The notes under the pieces are model-generated. The model was not told the DNA's origin and ran no database searches. It saw only the letters and a program-made list of their open reading frames with translations. From Pseudomonas sp. (GTDB taxonomy: Bacteria > Pseudomonadota > Gammaproteobacteria > Pseudomonadales > Pseudomonadaceae), in the NCBI GenBank assembly GCA_029239415.1, contig JAQZAY010000064.1:1-14948 (forward strand): DNA of 14,948 bases, read 5' to 3'. The translations under genes were made by a program, and so were the position numbers. Below are positions 1 through 7,153 of this stretch, piece after piece; the stretch's first letter is position 1; the number at the start of each line of letters is the position of its first letter.

Positions 1-204
1 AACGCGCTGATCGACGAGCATATCGAGCATGTCCAGGCGAGGATCGACGGCTTGCTCTCATTGCAGATGCAACTGGTGGAGCTACGCCGGCATTGCCATC
101 CCAAGGAAGCACAGTGCTCGATTCTGCAGCACTTGGAGGTGAACGGCGCCGTGACAGCGCCGGAAGCGGAGCATTCGCATGTAGGAAGAAGCCACGGGCA
201 CTGA
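1..204 (+). CDS. cadR: CadR, MerR-family Cd(II)/Pb(II)-responsive regulator (C-terminal part)
   Basis: Frame 1 is open from the first base to TGA at 202-204 and gives the last 67 residues of a MerR-family regulator; the DNA-binding N-terminus lies off the left edge. What remains is the end of the dimerisation helix (starting NALIDEHIEHVQARIDGLL), a metal-binding loop with two cysteines seven residues apart (HCHPKEAQC), and a tail ending HSHVGRSHGH. In the CadR/PbrR group this Cys pair, with a third Cys further N-terminal, binds Cd(II) or Pb(II), and the His-rich tail is typical of Pseudomonas CadR. CadR normally activates a divergent cadA efflux ATPase gene, which would lie outside the window. 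The gene converges on thyA with 23 bases between the two stops. Another soft-metal MerR member is possible, but the tail favours CadR. Confidence 0.88.
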   Translation, partial: NALIDEHIEHVQARIDGLLSLQMQLVELRRHCHPKEAQCSILQHLEVNGAVTAPEAEHSHVGRSHGH

Positions 205-219
205 AACGCAAGCGCTGCA

Positions 220-237
220 GGCGGTACTCAGACCGCC
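220..237. other. Inverted repeat at the cadR/thyA convergent junction
   Basis: GGCGGT (220-225) and ACCGCC (232-237) form a perfect 6-bp stem with a 6-base loop. It overlaps the thyA stop codon and sits 15 bases after the cadR stop. Neither strand has a T-tract behind it, so at best it is a weak bidirectional terminator or an RNA 3'-end stabiliser; chance is also possible in GC-rich DNA. Confidence 0.25.
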
Positions 238-1199
238 ATCGGCGCGGTCATCGGCGCGTGGTGCTCGTACCCTTCCAGGCTGAAATCGCTCGGCTCGATC
301 TTCTCCAGCCACTCGGGCTCGTACACGCCCGTCCTGGCGAACTCCGGCACACGGTCGCTGATCACCAGCCTCGGTGCTTCGAGCGGCTCGCGCTTGAGCT
401 GCTCGTTGAGCATGTCCAGATGGTTCTCGTAGACGTGCGCGTCACCGATGAAGTAGGTGAACCAGCGCGGCGTGTAGCCGGTCAGGCGCCCGAACAGCGA
501 CAGCAGCGCGGCGCCTTCGGTGAGGTTGAAAGGTGTGCCCAGGCCCAGGTCGTTGGAACGGATGTAGAGGGTCAGGGAGATTTCCCGGGTCTCGACATTG
601 GGGTGGAACTGGTACAGCAGGTGGCACGGCGGCAGGGCCATCTCGTCGAGCTGGGCGCAGTTCCAGCCGTGGAACAGGATGCGCCGGCTGCCCGGGTCGT
701 TGACGATGGTGTCCAGGCACTGGCGCACCTGGTCGATGGCCTTGTAGAGCACGGCAAAGGCCTCGCCGTCCTCCTGGTCCTGGGCGATCGTGCGGTAGCC
801 TTGCTGCTCGGCCAGGGCGATGGCCGCCGGGTTGCTCAGCGGAATACGCTTGAAACCGGGCCACTGGCGCCACTGCACGCCGTAGATCTCGCCGAGGTCG
901 TCGTGCCCCTGGCGGAACGGGTTGGCCAGCCACTGGGCATTCTCGTTGGCGTTCTGGTCCCAGACCTTGCAGCCCAGCTCGCGAAATTCACCGGCGTTCT
1001 TCACGCCACGCAGAAAGCCCACCATTTCGCCGATCGCCGACTTGAACGCCAGCCGGCGGGTGGTGATGGCCGGGAAACCCTTCTGCAGGTCGAAGCGCAG
1101 CATGGCGCCCGGCAGGCTGATGGTGCGCACGCCGGTACGGTTACCCTGCAGGGTGCCGTTGTCGATGACGTCGCGAACCAGATCTAGATACTGTTTCAT
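228..1199 (-). CDS. thyA: Thymidylate synthase ThyA (long form)
   Basis: Makes dTMP from dUMP with methylenetetrahydrofolate as methyl donor and reductant, in the cytosol. The 323-residue protein carries the family marks in order: RTGVRT near residue 21 (phosphate-binding Arg), YGVQWR near 106, the catalytic Cys192 in [23 protein letters not shown] (dUMP contact, including the Asn), and GDAHVYENH. It is about 60 residues longer than the 264-residue E. coli enzyme. Much of the extra length is one insertion between [13 protein letters not shown] and [11 protein letters not shown] (about residues 118-151). The E. coli motif RSCDVFLGLPFN is varied here, with Asn for the Cys and Gly for the Phe. 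The start is supported by an AGGTAA ribosome site just upstream. It is the last gene of the minus-strand run after lgt, 49 bases downstream of it. Confidence 0.97.
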   Translation of the reverse strand: MKQYLDLVRDVIDNGTLQGNRTGVRTISLPGAMLRFDLQKGFPAITTRRLAFKSAIGEMVGFLRGVKNAGEFRELGCKVWDQNANENAQWLANPFRQGHDDLGEIYGVQWRQWPGFKRIPLSNPAAIALAEQQGYRTIAQDQEDGEAFAVLYKAIDQVRQCLDTIVNDPGSRRILFHGWNCAQLDEMALPPCHLLYQFHPNVETREISLTLYIRSNDLGLGTPFNLTEGAALLSLFGRLTGYTPRWFTYFIGDAHVYENHLDMLNEQLKREPLEAPRLVISDRVPEFARTGVYEPEWLEKIEPSDFSLEGYEHHAPMTAPMAV

Positions 1200-1217
1200 G
1201 GCTTACCTGTAACGAAG

Positions 1218-1242
1218 ACGGCAGGGGTATCGCCCCTGCCGT
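1218..1242 (-). other. Hairpin between lgt and thyA
   Basis: A perfect 10-bp inverted repeat, ACGGCAGGGG and CCCCTGCCGT, separated by five bases (1228-1232). It occupies most of the 49-base lgt-thyA gap and ends about ten bases before the thyA ribosome site. On the minus strand it is followed by CTTCGTTAC, not a clean U-tract, so it is not a standard intrinsic terminator. It could pause or partly terminate read-through from lgt, protect the upstream mRNA 3' end, or limit thyA translation. Function is inferred from position only. Confidence 0.5.
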
Positions 1243-1248
1243 GGAAAA

Positions 1249-2058
1249 TCAGACGGCGGGTGTCGCCGTTGGCTTGCGATTATAAGCCCACCAGATCAGG
1301 CCGAGGCCGCCGATGATCATCGGCAGGCACAGTAGCTGACCCATGGTCAGCCAGCCAAAGGCGATGTAGCCCAGCTGGGCATCCGGAACCCGCACGAATT
1401 CGACGATGAAGCGGAAGATCCCGTAGAACAGCGCGAACATCCCCGACACGGCCATGGTCGGCCGTGGCTTGCGCGAAAACGCCCACAGGATCACGAACAG
1501 CGCCACGCCCTCGAGGGCGAACTGGTACAGCTGCGAGGGATGGCGCGGCAGCTGCGCCGGATCGCTGAAGGGGGGGAACACCATGGCCCACGGCACGTCG
1601 GTGGCCTTGCCCCACAGCTCGGCGTTGATGAAGTTGCCGATGCGCCCGGCACCCAGGCCGATCGGCACCATGGGCGCGACGAAGTCCATCAGCTCGAAGA
1701 ACGACTTGTCGTTGCGCTTGCCGAACCACAACGCCGCCAGCATCACGCCGATGAAGCCACCATGGAACGACATGCCGCCCTTCCATACCTCGAGGATCAG
1801 GGTCGGCTCGGCCAGGTAGGCGTGCAGGTCGTAGAACAGCACATAGCCCAGCCGCCCGCCGACGATCACGCCCATGGACAGCCAGAACACCAGGTCGGAA
1901 AGCTTTTCGCGGCTCCAGGTCGGATCGAAGCGGTTGAGACGGCGCGAGGCCAGCAGCCAGGCGCCGCCGATGCCGATCAGGTACATCAACCCGTACCAGT
2001 GGATTTTCAGCGGCCCGATGGCCAGGGCCACGGGGTCGATCTGCGGGTAAGGCAGCAT
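1249..2058 (-). CDS. lgt: Prolipoprotein diacylglyceryl transferase Lgt
   Basis: Inner-membrane enzyme that moves the diacylglyceryl group from phosphatidylglycerol to the lipobox cysteine of prolipoproteins, the first step of lipoprotein maturation. At 269 residues it is near the usual length and has about seven hydrophobic segments. Visible family motifs are [11 protein letters not shown] (residues 19-29), [12 protein letters not shown] (67-78), SFHGG (97-101), the Lgt signature [15 protein letters not shown] (136-150, with its essential Arg) and RHPSQLYQ. The start has a GAGGAA ribosome site five bases upstream. The gene follows the TauE/SafE permease gene by 15 bases and precedes thyA by 49, so the three are probably co-transcribed. 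The lgt-thyA pairing is also known in E. coli. Confidence 0.97.
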   Translation of the reverse strand: MLPYPQIDPVALAIGPLKIHWYGLMYLIGIGGAWLLASRRLNRFDPTWSREKLSDLVFWLSMGVIVGGRLGYVLFYDLHAYLAEPTLILEVWKGGMSFHGGFIGVMLAALWFGKRNDKSFFELMDFVAPMVPIGLGAGRIGNFINAELWGKATDVPWAMVFPPFSDPAQLPRHPSQLYQFALEGVALFVILWAFSRKPRPTMAVSGMFALFYGIFRFIVEFVRVPDAQLGYIAFGWLTMGQLLCLPMIIGGLGLIWWAYNRKPTATPAV

Positions 2059-2073
2059 GGTGATTCCTCTCGT

Positions 2074-2856
2074 TTAAAGCAGAAAGCTCAGGCCGACGCT
2101 GAACAGCAGCGCGGCGAACAGGCGTTTGAGCAGGCGCGGCGACAGCTTGTGTGCCAGGCGCGCGCCATAGCGGGCGAAAAACATGCTGGTGGCGGCGATG
2201 CCGACCAGGGCCGGCAGGTAGACGAAGCCCAGACTGTGTTCGGGCAACTGCGGGTCGTGCCAGCCCAGGATCATGAAGCTCACGGCACTGGCCAGGGCGA
2301 TCGGCAGGCCACAGGCCGACGAGGTCGCCACCGCCTGCTGCATCGGCAGGCTGCGCCAGGTCAGCAGCGGCACGGTCAACGAGCCGCCGCCGATGCCGAA
2401 GATCGCCGAGGCCCAGCCCACCACCACGCCCGCAAGGGCCAGGCCGGGCTTGCCAGGGATGCCGCGGCTGGCCTTGGGCTTGAAGTCCAGCGCCATCTGC
2501 ACGGCGATGACCAGGGCGAACACCCCGATGATCTTTTGCAGCATCGGGCCCTGGATCAGCGAAGCGGTCTTGGCGCCGATGCCCGCGCCGATGAGGATGC
2601 CGACGGTCATCCAGACAAAGATCGGCCACTGCACCGCGCCACGCCGGTGGTGCTCGATGATGGCGTTGATCGAGGTGAAGACGATGGTAGCCAGCGAGGT
2701 GCCCACGGCCAGGTGGGTCAGCACCGAGGGCTCGAAGCCCTGCAGGGTGAAGCTGAACACCAGGACCGGGACGATGATGATGCCGCCGCCCACGCCGAAG
2801 AGCCCTGCCAGCACGCCGGCACAGGCTCCCAACAACACATAGAGTGCGAACTCCAT
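2074..2856 (-). CDS. TauE/SafE-family membrane permease
   Basis: A 260-residue polytopic membrane protein with the two-fold repeat typical of TauE/SafE (sulfite/organosulfur anion exporter) proteins. Each half begins with a Gly-rich membrane loop: GVLAGLFGVGGGIIIVPVL near residues 14-32, and ASAIFGIGGGSLTVPLL in the second half. About eight hydrophobic segments can be drawn. I placed the start at the ATG at 2856 because AGGGG lies six bases before it; an in-frame ATG at 2862 would abut that AGGGG directly and is less likely. The substrate cannot be read from the sequence; family members export sulfite, sulfoacetate or related anions, and many are uncharacterised. It appears to be the first gene of a TauE-lgt-thyA unit, divergent from the NRDE gene across 130 bases in which I see no convincing promoter. 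Confidence 0.9.
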   Translation of the reverse strand: MEFALYVLLGACAGVLAGLFGVGGGIIIVPVLVFSFTLQGFEPSVLTHLAVGTSLATIVFTSINAIIEHHRRGAVQWPIFVWMTVGILIGAGIGAKTASLIQGPMLQKIIGVFALVIAVQMALDFKPKASRGIPGKPGLALAGVVVGWASAIFGIGGGSLTVPLLTWRSLPMQQAVATSSACGLPIALASAVSFMILGWHDPQLPEHSLGFVYLPALVGIAATSMFFARYGARLAHKLSPRLLKRLFAALLFSVGLSFLL

Positions 2857-2986
2857 TGGCATCCCCTGGAAAAACGATCCGGCATGGTAACGGAAGCGGG
2901 CACCGGGCCTCTAGTGAAGAGTCGGACAGCGTATGGATCGATGTGCCGGCTATGGGTAGAGTGAGGAAAAACACAGAGGCCAACCT

Positions 2987-3733
2987 ATGTGCCTGATCGT
3001 CTTTGCCTGGCGGCCCGGAAATGCCCTGCCGCTGGTGGTCGCGGCCAACCGCGACGAGTTTCATGCGCGTCCTGCGCAGGCCTTGGCGGCCTGGGAAGAT
3101 GCGCCCGGGGTGTACGCCGGGCGAGACCTCGAAGCTGGCGGCACTTGGCTCGGGGTCGGGCCGGGTGGGCGCTTTGCCGCGCTGACCAATATCCGTGACC
3201 CTCAGCAGCCGCAGGGAGCGCGGTCACGTGGCGAACTGGTCGCGGCGTATCTGCGCGGCGAACTGGGGGTCGAAGCCTATCTTGACCAAGTCGCCCACCG
3301 CAGTGCGCAGTACTCCGGGTTCAACTTGTTGATTGGGGACACGCTGCAGTTGGGCTACCTCCACGCACAGGACAGGGCGCCACGTTTGCTGGAGGCCGGC
3401 GTGTACGGGCTGTCGAACGCCGGACTCGACACGCCCTGGCCCAAGCTGCTCAGGGCCCGTGAAGGCTTGCGGGAAGTACTGGACGATCCGCGGCCGCAGC
3501 GCTTGATGGACCTGCTGGCCGATGACACCCAGGTGGCCGATGCCGAGCTGCCGCAGACCGGCGTTGGCCTTGCGACCGAACGGTTGTTGTCGAGCGTGTT
3601 CATTGCCAGCCAGAACTACGGGACGCGGGCCAGCACGGTGCTGATCGTCGATGCTCTGGGACGTCGGCAACTGATCGAGCGCAGCTTCGGGCCATTCGGC
3701 GGGCATCTGGGTGAAATCGAGCTGACGGTTTGA
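2987..3733 (+). CDS. NRDE-family protein (TANGO2-like, Ntn-hydrolase-like fold)
   Basis: A 248-residue cytosolic protein beginning MCLIVFAW, with the namesake NRDE at residues 21-24 followed by FHARPA and then GGTWLGV and AALTNIRDP. These are the marks of the NRDE family (formerly DUF833), whose eukaryotic member is TANGO2. Once the initiator Met is removed, Cys2 becomes N-terminal, as expected of an N-terminal-nucleophile hydrolase-like fold. The bacterial function is unsettled; heme handling and lipid or metabolite roles have been proposed for relatives. An AGAGG ribosome site lies seven bases before the ATG. It is the only plus-strand gene between cadR and rpiA: it diverges from the TauE/SafE gene and converges on ptsP with a 24-base gap. 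Family call is firm, function is not. Confidence 0.92.
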   Translation: MCLIVFAWRPGNALPLVVAANRDEFHARPAQALAAWEDAPGVYAGRDLEAGGTWLGVGPGGRFAALTNIRDPQQPQGARSRGELVAAYLRGELGVEAYLDQVAHRSAQYSGFNLLIGDTLQLGYLHAQDRAPRLLEAGVYGLSNAGLDTPWPKLLRAREGLREVLDDPRPQRLMDLLADDTQVADAELPQTGVGLATERLLSSVFIASQNYGTRASTVLIVDALGRRQLIERSFGPFGGHLGEIELTV

Positions 3734-3757
3734 CGCAATGCTCTGTGTACGGCTGGG

Positions 3758-6037
3758 CTAGACAGGCTTGTCCGCCCCCGGCCCGATCATCCGCGCCAGC
3801 CCGAGGTTCTTCAGCGCCAGCTGCAGCGAGCTGTGGATGACCTGCGGGTTGTCATGGCTCATGGCTTCGGCCAGCAAGTCACGCGCCTTGCTCATGTTGA
3901 TCTGGCGCAGCATCCACTTGACCTTGGGCAGGTTGGTGGAGTTCATCGACAGGCTGTCGAAGCCCATGGCCATCAGCAGCACGGCGGCCGCGGGATCGCC
4001 GGCCATCTCGCCACAGATGCTCACCGGCTTGCCTTCGGCATGGGCATCGCGCACCACGGCCTGCAAGGCCTGCAGCACCGCCGGGTGCATGTAGTCGTAG
4101 AGATCGGCGACGCGCGGATTGTTGCGGTCGACGGCCAGCAGGTACTGGGTAAGGTCGTTGGAGCCGACCGACAGGAAATCCACCTGGCGGGCGAGCTCGC
4201 GGGTCTGGTACACCGCGGCGGGGATCTCGACCATTACCCCGACCGGTGGCATCGGCACGTCGGTGCCTTCGTCGCGCACTTCGCCCCAGGCGCGGTGGAT
4301 CAGGTGCAGGGCTTCTTCGAGCTCGTGGATGCCCGAGATCATCGGCAGCAGGATGCGCAGGTTGTTCAGGCCTTCGCTGGCCTTGAGCATGGCGCGCGTC
4401 TGTACCAGGAAGATTTCCGGGTGATCCAGCGTGACGCGGATACCCCGCCAGCCGAGGAAAGGGTTGTCTTCCTTGATCGGGAAGTACGACAGCGCCTTGT
4501 CGCCGCCGATGTCGAGGCTGCGCATGGTGACCGGCAGCGGGTGGAACGCCGCCAGCTGCTCGCGGTAGATCGCCAGCTGCTCTTTCTCGCTGGGGAAGCG
4601 CTGGTTGATCATGAACGGCACTTCGGTGCGGTACAGGCCCACCCCTTCGGCGCCGCGCTGCTGGGCGCGGGCCACGTCGGCGAGCAGGCCGGTATTGACC
4701 CACAGCGGCATGCGATGCCCGTCGGGGGTGACGCACGGCAGCTCGCGCAGCGCATCCAGGCCCTGGGCCAGCTGGCGCTCCTCCTCGACGACTTCGCTGT
4801 ACTGCTTGCGCAGCACCTCGCTCGGGTTGGTGAAGACCTCGCCCTTGTAGCCGTCGACGATCATGTCGATGCCGTCGACCTTCGAGTACGGCAGGTCGAC
4901 CAGGCCCATCACCGTGGGAATGCCCATGGCCCGGGCCAGGATCGCGACGTGGGAGTTGCCCGAGCCGAGTACCGAGACCAGGCCGACCAGCTTGCCCTCG
5001 GGCACCTCGCCGAGCATGGCGGGGGTGAGCTCCTCGCTGATCAGGATGGAATTGTCGGGGTAGACCAGCGACAGCTGGCGGGCCTCCTGCAGGTAGGCCA
5101 GCAGGCGCCGGCCGAGGTCCTTGACGTCGGAGGCGCGCTCGCGCAGGTAGGCGTCGTCCATCAGCTCGAAGCGGTTGACGTGCTCGGTCACCACCTGGCG
5201 CAGGGCGCCCTGGGCCCACTGGCCGGTCTTGATGACCTGCACCACCTCGCCACCGAGGGCGGCATCTTCGAGCATCATCAGGTAGACATCGAACAGCGCG
5301 CGCTCCTCGGGCCGCAGCTGGGTGGCCAGCTTGGCCGACAGCTTGCGCATGTCCTCGCGCACGCCTTCGAGGGCCGTGTTGAACAGCGTGAGCTCGGCCT
5401 CGATGTCATCGACGCTCTTGTCCGGCACCACATCGAGGTCGGCAGGCGGCAGCATGACGACGGCGCGGCCCACGGCGGCGCCTGGCGCGCCTGGCACGCC
5501 GACGAAACGTGCCTCCTGGATACCCTTGCCCTGGCGCCCCAGGCCACGGATGGAACCGGTGGCCTCGGCATGGGCGATGACCCCGGCGAGCTGCGCGCTC
5601 ATGGTCACCAGGAAAGCTTCCTCGCCTTCGTCGAACTGCCGGCGCTCCTTCTGCTGGATAACCAGCACGCCCACCACCCTGCGATGGTGGATGATCGGCG
5701 CCCCCAGGAAGGACGCGAAGCGCTCCTCGCCGGTCTCGGCGAAGTAGCGGTAGCGGGGATGGCCGGCGGCGTTCTCCAGGTTGAGGGGTTCTTCGCGCGT
5801 ACCCACCAGGCCCACCAGGCCTTCGTTGGACGCCATGCTTACCTTGCCGATCGAGCGCTTGTTGAGACCCTCGGAGGCCATCAGCACGAACCGGTTGGTC
5901 TCCGGGTCGAGCAGGTACACCGAGCAGACCTGGCTGGCCATGGCCTCCTTCACGCGCAAGACAATGATCCCCAACGCCGTCTTGAGATCTTTGGCGGAGT
6001 TCACTTCCTGGACGATCTTGCGCAGCGTATTGAGCAT
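3758..6037 (-). CDS. ptsP: Phosphoenolpyruvate-protein phosphotransferase PtsP (enzyme I-Ntr)
   Basis: First enzyme of the nitrogen phosphotransferase system. It autophosphorylates from PEP and passes the phosphate to NPr (PtsO) and on to PtsN, affecting potassium, carbon storage and virulence-type regulation in Pseudomonas. The 759 residues hold an N-terminal GAF domain (about 17-155), an EI N-domain, the phospho-His swivel motif GNSHVAILARAMGIP with His363, and a C-terminal PEP-binding barrel. The barrel shows RSLDIGGDKALSYF, FLGWRGIR, GSNDLTQY and the active-site Cys675 in SICGEMAGDP. The GAF domain distinguishes it from sugar-PTS enzyme I and suggests sensing of a nitrogen signal (glutamine in E. 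coli). The start matches the family N-terminus, but the nearest purine-rich site (GGAG) is 14 bases away, so initiation may be weak or coupled. It follows rppH by 22 bases. Confidence 0.97.
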   Translation of the reverse strand: MLNTLRKIVQEVNSAKDLKTALGIIVLRVKEAMASQVCSVYLLDPETNRFVLMASEGLNKRSIGKVSMASNEGLVGLVGTREEPLNLENAAGHPRYRYFAETGEERFASFLGAPIIHHRRVVGVLVIQQKERRQFDEGEEAFLVTMSAQLAGVIAHAEATGSIRGLGRQGKGIQEARFVGVPGAPGAAVGRAVVMLPPADLDVVPDKSVDDIEAELTLFNTALEGVREDMRKLSAKLATQLRPEERALFDVYLMMLEDAALGGEVVQVIKTGQWAQGALRQVVTEHVNRFELMDDAYLRERASDVKDLGRRLLAYLQEARQLSLVYPDNSILISEELTPAMLGEVPEGKLVGLVSVLGSGNSHVAILARAMGIPTVMGLVDLPYSKVDGIDMIVDGYKGEVFTNPSEVLRKQYSEVVEEERQLAQGLDALRELPCVTPDGHRMPLWVNTGLLADVARAQQRGAEGVGLYRTEVPFMINQRFPSEKEQLAIYREQLAAFHPLPVTMRSLDIGGDKALSYFPIKEDNPFLGWRGIRVTLDHPEIFLVQTRAMLKASEGLNNLRILLPMISGIHELEEALHLIHRAWGEVRDEGTDVPMPPVGVMVEIPAAVYQTRELARQVDFLSVGSNDLTQYLLAVDRNNPRVADLYDYMHPAVLQALQAVVRDAHAEGKPVSICGEMAGDPAAAVLLMAMGFDSLSMNSTNLPKVKWMLRQINMSKARDLLAEAMSHDNPQVIHSSLQLALKNLGLARMIGPGADKPV

Positions 6038-6059
6038 GGCTCGGGGTCGAACTCCGTCG

Positions 6060-6539
6060 TCAGTCGCGCGTCAGAAGACGCGGGGCAAGCTCTTTGAGGG
6101 CGCGACGGTAGACCTCGCGCTTGAATGTCACTACCTGTCCCAGCGGATACCAGTAGCTGACCCAGCGCCAGCCGTCGAATTCGGGCTTGGGGGTCAGGTC
6201 CATCCGGACCCGCTGCTCATTGGACACCAACCGCAGGAGGAACCACTTCTGTTTCTGGCCGATACACAGCGGCTGGCTGTGGGTCCGCACCAGGCGCTGG
6301 GGTAAACGATAACGCAACCAGCCACGGGTGCAGGCAAGAATTTCGACGTCCTCGCGCTCCAGGCCCACTTCTTCGTTCAGCTCGCGGTACAGGGCATCTT
6401 CCGGCGATTCCTCGGGGTTTATGCCCCCTTGAGGAAATTGCCAGGCATCCTGGTTGATCCGCCGAGCCCATAGCACCTGCCCGGCGTCATTCGTGAGAAT
6501 GATCCCGACATTAGGGCGAAAACCATCCGGGTCGATCAC
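6060..6539 (-). CDS. rppH: RNA pyrophosphohydrolase RppH (Nudix), GTG start
   Basis: Removes pyrophosphate from the 5' end of mRNAs (and hydrolyses dinucleoside polyphosphates), which opens transcripts to RNase E decay. The protein starts (M/V)[12 protein letters not shown] and has a complete Nudix box at residues 38-60 (G-x5-E-x7-REL-x-EE-x-GL). FPQGG lies just before it, and [11 protein letters not shown] follows later. The open frame reaches 20 codons further upstream, but I chose the GTG at 6539. It gives 159 residues with the family's normal N-terminus, and GAGGT sits about seven bases upstream; the extra residues look like non-coding translation. ptsP follows after 22 bases, the same order as in E. 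coli, so the two are probably co-transcribed. The 150 bases separating it from the upstream membrane-protein gene may hold its own promoter, but none is clear. Confidence 0.95.
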   Translation of the reverse strand: MIDPDGFRPNVGIILTNDAGQVLWARRINQDAWQFPQGGINPEESPEDALYRELNEEVGLEREDVEILACTRGWLRYRLPQRLVRTHSQPLCIGQKQKWFLLRLVSNEQRVRMDLTPKPEFDGWRWVSYWYPLGQVVTFKREVYRRALKELAPRLLTRD

Positions 6540-6689
6540 GGCAGCAACCTCGAAAACGCATGTCACCGCATTGTTCCACAAAGCCTGCGAGCGCAGCAAC
6601 GCGCCGCCACAGCTTATGTGCAGCCAGGTGAAGGCAAGATGATGCGGCTGCGGTATCCCGGGCGGGAGAACCGCTGCGGGCGGGCCTGC

Positions 6690-7115
6690 TCAGACGGGCC
6701 TGGTGCCCATCAGCCCGGCAATGACAAGGAAGCAAAGAGCGCTGAATACCGCCAGCACCAGGGTAAACCGCAGCCCAACGGCTTCGCCGCGCCGCAGCCG
6801 GTTCAGCCTGGTCACCAGCCACCACACGCCGAAGGCGCCAGCCGTGTAGAGCACACTCGAACCCAGTATCCACGCCTGCCCAAGCGGCCAGCCAGTCAGG
6901 TGCACCAGCCACCACCCGGTGAACGGCATGCCGACGATGCACAACCCCATCAGCAACCACCAGAACAGCCGAGGCCGATGCAATAGCCTGCCATGGACGC
7001 CAGCAGCTCCCGAGCGGCGCGCGCGCCAGGTCCACAGGGCGAGCCCCAGCGCGCTGACCAGCAGCAACACGGTGCTGAGCACGTGGAGGGTCTGGAGCGT
7101 GGTCAGCAGGTCCAT
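6690..7115 (-). CDS. Small integral membrane protein, DUF2269-like
   Basis: A 141-residue protein with four strongly hydrophobic segments at roughly residues 8-28, 48-70, 82-102 and 118-137. Basic or polar stretches separate them (WRARRSG; TRLNRLRRGEA). The start LLTTLQTLHVLSTVLLL and the Trp-rich second segment (PRLFWWLLMGL, FTGWWLV) resemble predicted membrane proteins of the DUF2269 group, but I cannot run a profile search. No catalytic motif is visible and the function is unknown. A GAGGAA ribosome site eight bases upstream supports the start. It follows ilvA by 38 bases on the same strand and precedes rppH by 150. In several other pseudomonads I recall a HAD-type hydrolase gene in about this place, so this slot may vary between species. 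Confidence 0.82.
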   Translation of the reverse strand: MDLLTTLQTLHVLSTVLLLVSALGLALWTWRARRSGAAGVHGRLLHRPRLFWWLLMGLCIVGMPFTGWWLVHLTGWPLGQAWILGSSVLYTAGAFGVWWLVTRLNRLRRGEAVGLRFTLVLAVFSALCFLVIAGLMGTRPV

Positions 7116-7153
7116 GTCATGGCTTCCTCAGGCGTTGCAGCAAGCCTAGCCGC

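Noticed and set aside
1540..2964. Open frame of 474 codons on the plus strand across lgt and the TauE/SafE gene
   Set aside because: It spans two well-supported genes on the other strand plus the gap between them, and the product is low-complexity Gln/Arg/His-rich sequence.
3734..3780. Possible terminator between the convergent NRDE and ptsP genes
   Set aside because: Only two 4-bp complementary segments with mismatches and no T-tract.
3833..6097. Open frame of 754 codons on the plus strand opposite ptsP
   Set aside because: It mirrors ptsP, is rich in His, Gln, Gly, Ala and Val as expected of antisense reading of GC-rich codons, and has no recognisable domain. It is a shadow of the real gene.
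6540..6599. Twenty-codon N-terminal extension of RppH
   Set aside because: The GTG at 6539 has a proper ribosome site and gives the normal 159-residue protein.
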